NCBI GenBank assembly: GCA_947385505.1
Contig: CANDLP010000210.1
Coordinates: forward strand, 1-5,055
Direction of reading: 5' to 3'
DNA length: 5,055 bases
Origin: an uncultured Clostridia bacterium
GTDB lineage: Bacteria > Bacillota > Clostridia > Oscillospirales > Ruminococcaceae
Shown here in pieces: positions 1-5,055 of the stretch. A program made the position numbers and the translations under genes. Position 1 is the stretch's first letter; the number at the start of each line of letters is the position of its first letter. A model generated the notes under the pieces. The model was not told the origin of the DNA. It searched no databases and was given only the letters and a program-made list of their open reading frames with translations.

Positions 1-24
1 AGCCTTTGTTATTTTATGAAGCAT
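1..24 (-). CDS. Start of a divergent gene, truncated at the left edge (product unknown)
   Basis: Reading the minus strand, an ATG at 24-22 opens a frame of eight codons (MLHKITKA) that leaves the window without a stop. A good ribosome site, GGAAGGG on the minus strand at 39-33, lies 8 nt upstream. A near-consensus promoter at 93-65 points the same way. These signals together, rather than the eight codons, are the reason for calling a gene. Eight residues are too few to assign a family, and no function is proposed. It is divergent from gltX and shares the intergenic region with it. Confidence 0.55.
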
Positions 25-32
25 TGTTTTTT

Positions 33-39
33 CCCTTCC
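33..39 (-). promoter_or_regulatory. Ribosome binding site of the divergent gene
   Basis: The minus strand reads GGAAGGG, purine-rich and close to the Shine-Dalgarno consensus, with 8 nt between it and the ATG at 24-22. It is the main support for calling a gene start at the left edge. Confidence 0.5.
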
Positions 40-64
40 AAGAACAATAATTATAATACGTGTT

Positions 65-93
65 ATTTTATCACAAGCTTTAAATAAAGTCAA
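65..93 (-). promoter_or_regulatory. Candidate sigma-A-type promoter for the divergent minus-strand gene
   Basis: On the minus strand, TTGACT (93-88) is followed by a 17-bp spacer and TAAAAT (70-65). Each hexamer differs from TTGACA/TATAAT at one position, and the spacing is ideal. Transcription would start near position 58, giving a leader of about 34 nt before the ATG at 24. A second TATAAT on the minus strand (55-50) has no comparable -35 element. The match is by eye, and AT-rich DNA gives chance hits. Confidence 0.5.
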
Positions 94-141
94 TATTTTG
101 AATCTAAATAAAAGCAAACTATAAAATATACCTTTTTAAGT

Positions 142-153
142 AATCATATGATT
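142..153. repeat. Perfect 12-bp palindrome AATCATATGATT between the divergent promoters
   Basis: The 12 bases are identical to their own reverse complement; the symmetry stops at the next base pair on each side. The site lies between the two outward promoter candidates, about 20 bp upstream of the likely gltX -35 element, and it overlaps an isolated TTGACA at 152-157. Position and symmetry would suit a dimeric regulator, but no regulator is known from this window. Short palindromes also arise by chance in AT-rich DNA. Confidence 0.3.
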
Positions 154-173
154 GACAAATCTGCGATAACCTA

Positions 174-208
174 TTGAAATTTTATCAAATTTATGCTATT
201 ATTATAAT
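174..208 (+). promoter_or_regulatory. Candidate promoter of the gltX operon
   Basis: TTGAAA (174-179) is followed by a 17-bp spacer and TATTAT (197-202). An extended -10 TG lies at 194-195, so the element reads TGC-TATTAT. An overlapping TATAAT follows at 203-208. Transcription would begin near 209-215, leaving a leader of only about 32-38 nt. An alternative pair is the perfect TTGACA at 152-157 with a poor TGAAAT at 175-180. The short leader leaves no room for a T-box, which many Firmicutes synthetase genes carry. Confidence 0.5.
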
Positions 209-231
209 AAGTATAAAAATATAAGTCAAAA

Positions 232-238
232 AAGGAAA
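232..238 (+). promoter_or_regulatory. gltX: Ribosome binding site of gltX
   Basis: AAGGAAA starts in an A-rich stretch, with its AGGA core at 233-236 and 10 nt to the ATG at 247. It is only a moderate match to the consensus, clearly weaker than the AAGGAG site in front of glnS. Confidence 0.5.
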
Positions 239-246
239 CAACAAAT

Positions 247-1878
247 ATGGACTACAACGCACTGGCAGAACTGCTTTTCCCCGATGTTACAAAAACCCCA
301 GATTTTTACGAAAACCTGTACCCCCAAAGAGACCTTCCCGAAGGCGCGAAAGTCACCCGCTTTTCCCCGAGTCCTACCGGTTTTGTGCATTTCGGCGGAC
401 TATACCCCGTACTTGTAAGCGAAAGATTGGCGCACCAAAGCGGCGGGGTTTTCTATCTCAGGATAGAGGATACTGATTCCAAGCGGGAGGTTGAAGGCGC
501 GGAATACGATCTTATAAAGGTTTTTGAAACTTTCGGAATAAATTTTGACGAAAGTATTGTAAAAGAGGGCAAATACGGACCCTACCGCCAAAGCGAAAGA
601 CGGGAAATTTACCGTACCTACGCAAAGGAACTCGTACAAAAAGGCAAGGCTTATCCCTGTTTTTGTACCGAAGAGGATATGCAAAGCTTAAGGGAACGTC
701 AGGAAGCGGAAAAGGTCACCCCCGGCTATTATGGTGAATATGTAAAATGCCGCGATCTGACCTTTGATCAAGTAAAGGAAAAAATCAACGCGGGAATACC
801 ATATGTTATACGCTTCCGCTCAGAAGGAAATCCCGATAATAAAATTAAGTTCACCGACCTTGTAAAGGGCGCGATAGAGGTCACCGAAAACCATATTGAT
901 CACGTCCTGCTCAAAAGCGACGGAATGCCCACATACCATATGGCTCACGCCGTTGACGACCATCTTATGAGGACTACTCATGTGGTGAGGGGTGAAGAAT
1001 GGCTGTCCAGTCTGCCTTATCATATTCAGCTTTTCGTCGCTCTCGGTTTTAAGCTGCCGAAATATCTCCATATCTCACAACTGATGAGAAAAGAGGGCGA
1101 CGCAAAGAAAAAGCTGTCAAAACGCGATAAGGGCGCCGGTATGAGCTATTATATAAGCGAGGGATACCCCGCCGAAAGCGTTCTGGAGTACGTTATGACA
1201 TTGCTTAACAGCAACTTTGAGGACTGGCGCAGAGCAAATCCCGACGCGAGCCTTAACGATTTTCCTTTTTCAATAAAGAAAATGAGCGCCAGCGGTTCCC
1301 TTTTCGACTTAGTGAAGCTTGGAGATGTAAGCAAAAACGTAGTTTCGAGAATGACCGCCGAAAGGGTTTATGAAAAGCTTTCCGCTTGGGCAAAGGAATT
1401 TGACGGGGATTTTTACAGCGTTATCTCAAAAGACCCCGATTATACGAAGCAAATCCTTGAAATCGGCAGAGGCGGAAACAAACCCCGCAAGGATCTGGAA
1501 ACATGGAAGGACGCAAAGGGTTATATGGGCTTTTTCTTCCCCGAATATTTTGAGTTTTCCGAAAGACCCGAGGGTTTCTCAAAAGAAGATATTATCCCGA
1601 TTTTAGATGAATTTGCGGAGCAATATGACATAAACGACGAACAAAACGTATGGTTTGACAAGGTAAAAGCCATCGGCGAAAGACACGGCTTTTGCTCCAA
1701 TATAAAAGAATACAAAGCGAATCCCGATCAATACAAAGGAAGCGTGGCGGACGTCAGCGCATTTATAAGGGCTGCGGTAACGGGAAAATTAAACAGCCCC
1801 GATCTCTGTCTTGTAATGAAGATATTGGGCAGAGACGAAAGCATAAACAGAATAAAGAAATTTAAGGAGACATTATAA
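247..1878 (+). CDS. gltX: Glutamyl-tRNA synthetase (class I, GluRS)
   Basis: This cytosolic class I enzyme joins glutamate to tRNA-Glu using ATP. At 543 residues it is longer than the roughly 470-500 usual in bacteria. About 34 residues precede the first catalytic motif, where most bacterial GluRS have only a few. The Rossmann core starts with RFSPSPTG (38-45) and the HIGH-type signature HFGG (48-51). LRIEDTD (71-77) is next, then a stretch around 219-255 (DHVLLKSDG to VVRGEEW), then the KMSKS-type loop KLSKR (289-293). A candidate zinc knuckle has C138, C140 and C168, but the classical fourth ligand is not obvious. Residues from about 350 form the helical anticodon-binding part. The ATG at 247 has an AGGA site 10 nt upstream. 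It is the first gene of the plus-strand string. The sequence does not tell me whether it is discriminating (tRNA-Glu only) or also mischarges tRNA-Gln; the adjacent glnS makes discrimination plausible. Confidence 0.95.
   Translation: MDYNALAELLFPDVTKTPDFYENLYPQRDLPEGAKVTRFSPSPTGFVHFGGLYPVLVSERLAHQSGGVFYLRIEDTDSKREVEGAEYDLIKVFETFGINFDESIVKEGKYGPYRQSERREIYRTYAKELVQKGKAYPCFCTEEDMQSLRERQEAEKVTPGYYGEYVKCRDLTFDQVKEKINAGIPYVIRFRSEGNPDNKIKFTDLVKGAIEVTENHIDHVLLKSDGMPTYHMAHAVDDHLMRTTHVVRGEEWLSSLPYHIQLFVALGFKLPKYLHISQLMRKEGDAKKKLSKRDKGAGMSYYISEGYPAESVLEYVMTLLNSNFEDWRRANPDASLNDFPFSIKKMSASGSLFDLVKLGDVSKNVVSRMTAERVYEKLSAWAKEFDGDFYSVISKDPDYTKQILEIGRGGNKPRKDLETWKDAKGYMGFFFPEYFEFSERPEGFSKEDIIPILDEFAEQYDINDEQNVWFDKVKAIGERHGFCSNIKEYKANPDQYKGSVADVSAFIRAAVTGKLNSPDLCLVMKILGRDESINRIKKFKETL
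1864..1870 (+). promoter_or_regulatory. glnS: Ribosome binding site of glnS, inside the end of gltX
   Basis: AAGGAGA lies within the last codons of gltX, 9 nt before the glnS ATG at 1880. It is the strongest ribosome site on the plus strand and fixes the glnS start. Being inside gltX, it is read through by ribosomes finishing gltX. Confidence 0.8.
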
Positions 1879-1879
1879 A

Positions 1880-3562
1880 ATGGCAGAAGAAAAAAACAAT
1901 GTGAGCGGTGGGGCGGAAAGCGAATGCAATTCCAATTTCCTTACCGATATAATCGAAAGCGATCTTAACGAAGGACGCGTTAAAAAAATACACACCCGCT
2001 TCCCCCCCGAACCCAACGGATATCTTCATATAGGAAGCGCCAAAGCGATATATATAAACTATACTTCCGCAAAAAAATACAACGGTTTATTCAATCTCCG
2101 TTTCGACGATACAAATCCCACCAAAGAGGACAACGAATATGTGGAATCCATTTTAGAGGATTTAAAATGGCTGGGAGCAAACCCCGACGAAGTATTTTAC
2201 GGCAGCGATTATTTTCAAAAAACCTATGAATTTGCCGTGGAACTTATTAAAAAGGGCAAGGCTTATGTATGCGATCTGAGCAACGAGGAAATGAGACAGT
2301 ACAGGGGCACCCTCACCGAAGCGGGAAAAAACAGTCCCTACCGCGACAGAAGCGTAGAAGAAAACTTAGAGCTTTTTAAAAAAATGAAAAACGGAGATTT
2401 TCCCGACGGTTACTGCACCCTCCGCGCAAAAATAGATATGGCGAGTCCTAACATGAATATGCGCGACCCCGCCATTTACCGTATTCTTCATATGTCGCAT
2501 CACCGTCAGGGAGACAAATGGTGCATTTACCCACTTTACGACTTTGCGCACCCTATTCAGGACGCTTTGGAGGGCATAACCCATTCCATGTGTTCCATCG
2601 AGTTTGAAAACCACAGACCCCTTTATGATTGGGTAGTGGAAAATATAGGCTTTGAACAGCCGCCTCACCAGTATGAATTTGCAAGACTCAACGTTACCAA
2701 CACGGTAATGAGCAAGCGTTATTTAAGACAGTTAGTTGAAACGGGCGTGGTAGACGGCTGGGACGATCCCAGACTCCCCACACTCTGCGCTTTAAGAAGG
2801 CGCGGTTATACGCCCGAATCAATTTTCCGCTTTGTGGAAACGGCGGGTATCTGTAAAAGCCTTTCCGTTGTGGATATCGCTCTTTTGGAGCACTGCATAA
2901 GAGACGAGCTGAACAAAACCGCCTTAAGGAGAATAGCGATACTGGATCCGATAAAGGTGGAAATTGAAAATTACCCCGATGATAAAGAGGAGTATTTTGA
3001 AATATCCAACAACCCCAACGACGAAGCCGCGGGAAAACGCAAGGTTTTATTCAGCAAAAACCTTTATATTGACAGAGACGATTTTTCCGCCTGTCCTCCA
3101 CCGAAATACTTCCGTTTAAAGCCCGGCGGCGAAGTAAGGCTTATGGGCGCTTATATAATAAAATATAAGGACATTGTTTACAACGAAGACGGAAGCATAA
3201 ACAAGATCATCTGCACCGCCGATCTGGAAAGCGGAAACGGAAATCCCGCCGACGGAAGAAAAATCAAGGGCACTATCCACTGGCTCAGCGAAAAAAACTG
3301 CATCGACAGGGACGTTTATATCTACAACAGCCTTTTTACCATAGAAAACACCAATGCTATCCCCGATGACAAAACCTTTGACGATTATCTTAACCCAGAA
3401 TCGGTGGAAAAGAAACAGAACTGCAAGCTTGAAAAGTGTCTTGAAAACGCAAAGGCGGGAGATAAATTCCAGTTTGTGCGGATAGGCTATTTCTGCAAGG
3501 ACTCAAAACACGAAAACGTATTTAACCGAATCGTGGAATTAAAGGATTCCAAACCTTTTTGA
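1880..3562 (+). CDS. glnS: Glutaminyl-tRNA synthetase (class I, GlnRS)
   Basis: The enzyme charges tRNA-Gln directly with glutamine in the cytosol. Its 560 residues compare with 554 for E. coli GlnRS, and it can be aligned by eye to that enzyme from end to end. Shared stretches include TRFPPEPNGYLHIG (39-52), LRFDDTNP (73-80), EYVESI (86-91), YRGTLT (141-146), SPYRDRSVEENL (152-163), LRAKIDMASP (181-190), ALEGITHS (229-236), the KMSKS-type VMSKR (276-280) and LRRRGYT (305-311). The two beta-barrel anticodon-binding domains span roughly 345-550 and keep IENYP, NPADGRK and IHW. The HIGH motif reads HIGS (50-53), with serine for the final histidine. gltX ends 1 nt before this ATG. GlnRS is patchily distributed in Firmicutes and is generally explained by transfer of an originally eukaryotic gene. 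Base and codon use here look like those of the neighbours, so any transfer is old. Confidence 0.96.
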   Translation: MAEEKNNVSGGAESECNSNFLTDIIESDLNEGRVKKIHTRFPPEPNGYLHIGSAKAIYINYTSAKKYNGLFNLRFDDTNPTKEDNEYVESILEDLKWLGANPDEVFYGSDYFQKTYEFAVELIKKGKAYVCDLSNEEMRQYRGTLTEAGKNSPYRDRSVEENLELFKKMKNGDFPDGYCTLRAKIDMASPNMNMRDPAIYRILHMSHHRQGDKWCIYPLYDFAHPIQDALEGITHSMCSIEFENHRPLYDWVVENIGFEQPPHQYEFARLNVTNTVMSKRYLRQLVETGVVDGWDDPRLPTLCALRRRGYTPESIFRFVETAGICKSLSVVDIALLEHCIRDELNKTALRRIAILDPIKVEIENYPDDKEEYFEISNNPNDEAAGKRKVLFSKNLYIDRDDFSACPPPKYFRLKPGGEVRLMGAYIIKYKDIVYNEDGSINKIICTADLESGNGNPADGRKIKGTIHWLSEKNCIDRDVYIYNSLFTIENTNAIPDDKTFDDYLNPESVEKKQNCKLEKCLENAKAGDKFQFVRIGYFCKDSKHENVFNRIVELKDSKPF

Positions 3563-3564
3563 TC

Positions 3565-4311
3565 ATGAAAAACTTAAATTTTGACGAAAAAATAATAAAG
3601 CTTAACGAAATACTCAAAAACTCCAAAAACACGGTATTTTTCGGGGGAGCGGGGGTTTCCACCGAAAGCGGGATCCCCGATTTCAGAAGCGTTGACGGAC
3701 TTTACAATCAAAAGTATTCCTATCCTCCCGAAACGATACTGAGCGGCGATTTCTTTTACTCCCAAACCGAAGAATTTTACCGCTTTTATCGGGATAAGAT
3801 GCTGTGCCTTGACGCAAAGCCCAATAAAGCCCATGAAAAATTGGCTGAATTGGAGCGAAAAGGAAAGCTGGCGGCAATCATTACCCAGAACATTGACGGA
3901 CTGCACCAAAAAGCGGGAAGCAAAAGAGTTTATGAGCTTCACGGTTCCGTGTTGAGAAATTATTGTCTTAAGTGCGGGAAAAGTTATTCCGCAGAGTATA
4001 TAAAGAATTGCGTCAGCGTTCCGAGATGCGAATGCGGCGGTCTGATAAAGCCCGACGTGGTATTGTACAGCGAGCAGCTTGACCAGACAACCCTTAATCG
4101 TTCCGTAAACGCCATTGCCAACGCCGATACTCTTATAATAGGCGGCACTTCCCTTGTGGTGTACCCTGCCGCAGGGCTTATAAATTATTTTAACGGCAGT
4201 AATCTGGTGATAATAAATATGTCCCCCACAAACGCCGACAGTAACGCCGATCTGTTGATAGAGGGCAAAATAGGCGAAGTATTCGGTAGATTGGATACGG
4301 ATGAATTATGA
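3565..4311 (+). CDS. Sir2-family NAD-dependent protein deacylase (sirtuin)
   Basis: Sirtuins remove acetyl or other acyl groups from protein lysines, consuming NAD and yielding nicotinamide and O-acyl-ADP-ribose. Counting from the ATG at 3565 (248 residues, normal for a bacterial sirtuin), it has GAGVSTESGIPDFRS (28-42), TQNIDGLH (107-114), the catalytic histidine in ELHG (H126), and GTSLVVYPA (194-202). The zinc ligands are C134, C137, C155 and C157; the second pair is CxC rather than CxxC. PDVVLYSE (163-170) follows. By memory it resembles Thermotoga maritima Sir2 (class U) more than the E. coli CobB type. The start is uncertain. A TTG at 3559 overlaps the glnS stop and lies 12 nt after AAAGGA (3541-3546); the ATG lies 18 nt after it. 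ATG is preferred because TTG starts are rare. Either way translation is probably coupled to glnS. Family is certain; substrate and acyl preference are unknown. Confidence 0.95.
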   Translation: MKNLNFDEKIIKLNEILKNSKNTVFFGGAGVSTESGIPDFRSVDGLYNQKYSYPPETILSGDFFYSQTEEFYRFYRDKMLCLDAKPNKAHEKLAELERKGKLAAIITQNIDGLHQKAGSKRVYELHGSVLRNYCLKCGKSYSAEYIKNCVSVPRCECGGLIKPDVVLYSEQLDQTTLNRSVNAIANADTLIIGGTSLVVYPAAGLINYFNGSNLVIINMSPTNADSNADLLIEGKIGEVFGRLDTDEL

Positions 4312-5055
4312 TAATCAGCGCAAGCCGACGTACAGATATCCCCGCTTTTTATTCCCAATGGTTTTTCAATCGGCTTAAGGAGGGGTATGCCGAGGTAAAA
4401 AATCCCTTTAATCAATCTTTGAAAAGTGTAAGTCTAAAGCAGGAAGACGTAGACTGCTTCGTATTCTGGACAAAAAATCCGAAGCCTATGCTGAAATGCC
4501 TTGACCTGCTTAAAGGCTATGAGTATTATTTTCAATTCACGCTTAATTCTTACGGCAGTGATATTGAAAAAAATGTTCCTTCAAAAAGTGCGGAGCTTAT
4601 AGACACATTTAAAGCGCTTTCCGAAAGTATAGGACAAAAAAGGCTCATATGGCGATATGACCCTATTCTTATCACCGAAAAATATACTGTAGAATACCAT
4701 ATAAAATGGTTTGAAAAACTGGCGTCTGAACTAAAGGGATATTTTGAAGGCTGTGTTATAAGCTTTATCGACAGTTATAAGAAAACCGAAAAACGATTCA
4801 GGGAAAACGGCGTAAACGAACTTTCCACAGCAGAAATTTTTCGCATAGCCGAAGCTTTTTCCGCTGTATCTAAAGAAAACGGATTTAAAATAAACACCTG
4901 CGCGGAAAGCATTGATCTTAGCGGATACGGAATAGGACATTCAAGCTGCATTGACAGAAAACGGATCGAAGCGCTGACGGGAAAATCTCTTGACGCAAAA
5001 AAAGATAAAAATCAGCGAAAAGAGTGCGGCTGCTGCGAAAGCATTGATATAGGCG
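4308..5055 (+). CDS. DUF1848-family protein, C-terminus cut by the right edge
   Basis: The frame is open for 249 codons and has no stop before the window ends. Its ATG overlaps the sirtuin stop as ATGA (4308-4311); only a weak GGA (4299-4301) lies upstream, so it probably depends on translational coupling. I recognise DUF1848 from ISASRRTDIPAFYSQWF (3-19), VFWTKNP (52-58), YYFQFTLN (73-80), IWRYDPI (114-120), the stretch from CVISFID (149-155), TCAE (197-200), CID (214-216) and QRKECGCCESIDIG (236-249). Members are usually about 280-310 residues, so roughly 40-60 are missing. From memory, the missing tail carries a CxxxCxYC-type cysteine motif suggestive of an iron-sulfur site. C240, C242 and C243 are the start of that cysteine-rich end. 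The biochemical activity is, as far as I know, undefined. No signal peptide or membrane segment is visible, so it is likely cytosolic. Family call is firm; function is open. Confidence 0.9.
   Translation, partial: MIISASRRTDIPAFYSQWFFNRLKEGYAEVKNPFNQSLKSVSLKQEDVDCFVFWTKNPKPMLKCLDLLKGYEYYFQFTLNSYGSDIEKNVPSKSAELIDTFKALSESIGQKRLIWRYDPILITEKYTVEYHIKWFEKLASELKGYFEGCVISFIDSYKKTEKRFRENGVNELSTAEIFRIAEAFSAVSKENGFKINTCAESIDLSGYGIGHSSCIDRKRIEALTGKSLDAKKDKNQRKECGCCESIDIG

Noticed and set aside
199..210. Perfect 12-bp palindrome TTATTATAATAA over the gltX -10 region
   Set aside because: It consists only of A and T and is made of two overlapping -10-like hexamers in opposite orientation. It is expected in such sequence and is better explained as promoter DNA than as an operator.
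1982..2008. A run of seven A (1982-1988) and a run of seven C (2002-2008) early in glnS, possible frameshift or sequencing-error site
   Set aside because: The frame stays open and the protein matches GlnRS on both sides (KKIHTRFPPEPNG), so there is no frameshift. The A run is not placed in frame as a canonical slippery heptamer.
2366..2668. 100-codon open frame on the minus strand inside glnS
   Set aside because: It lies wholly opposite a well-conserved part of glnS, has no convincing ribosome site, and its composition is what antisense to this codon use gives. It is a shadow.
3574..3942. 122-codon open frame on the minus strand inside the sirtuin gene
   Set aside because: It covers the NAD-binding motifs of the sirtuin in antisense and resembles no family I recognise. 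It is most likely a shadow of the coding strand.
3565..4311. Class M (SirTM-type) ADP-ribosylating sirtuin
   Set aside because: Those occur with a macrodomain protein, a lipoyl carrier (GcvH-like) and a lipoate ligase. No such neighbour is present, and the catalytic histidine in ELHG is intact as in deacylases.
4731..4940. 69-codon open frame on the minus strand near the right edge
   Set aside because: It is opposite the DUF1848 reading frame, whose conserved motifs run straight through this stretch on the plus strand.
3565..5055. The sirtuin plus DUF1848 as an anti-phage defence pair
   Set aside because: Defence sirtuins (for example in Thoeris-like or DSR systems) are normally fused or paired with nucleases, TIR, or STAND-type proteins. 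None is visible here, and the setting is a housekeeping synthetase operon.

Overview
The window looks like a piece of a Firmicutes (probably class Clostridia) chromosome. The support is a moderately AT-rich coding sequence with AAGGAG-type ribosome sites, sigma-A-like promoters in a very AT-rich intergenic gap, frequent ATA, AGA and CCC codons, and protein sequences that resemble clostridial homologues from memory. I could not run a search, so nothing below class level is claimed.

Layout. Positions 1-24 hold the first eight codons of a gene on the minus strand. Positions 25-246 are a divergent, AT-rich control region with one promoter candidate for each direction and a perfect 12-bp palindrome between them. 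From 247 to the right edge everything reads on the plus strand as one tightly packed gene string: glutamyl-tRNA synthetase (gltX, 247-1878), glutaminyl-tRNA synthetase (glnS, 1880-3562), a Sir2-family NAD-dependent protein deacylase (3565-4311, or from a TTG at 3559), and a DUF1848-family protein (from 4308) that runs off the edge after 249 codons. The junctions are 1 nt, 2 nt (or a 4-nt overlap with the TTG start) and a 4-nt ATGA overlap. No terminator or internal promoter is evident, so one transcript is the simplest reading.

How the genes may fit together. gltX and glnS load glutamate and glutamine onto their tRNAs. Having glnS means tRNA-Gln can be charged directly, without obligatory GatCAB transamidation. 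The sirtuin and the DUF1848 protein are joined by a stop-start overlap and are probably made together. The sirtuin carries a complete NAD pocket, catalytic histidine and four zinc-ligand cysteines. The DUF1848 protein has a conserved but biochemically undefined fold with a cysteine-rich C-terminus, cut here by the window edge. The most interesting inference is a link between the two synthetases and a lysine deacylase, but the sequence alone shows only co-location. No mobile element, CRISPR array, tRNA or rRNA was seen.
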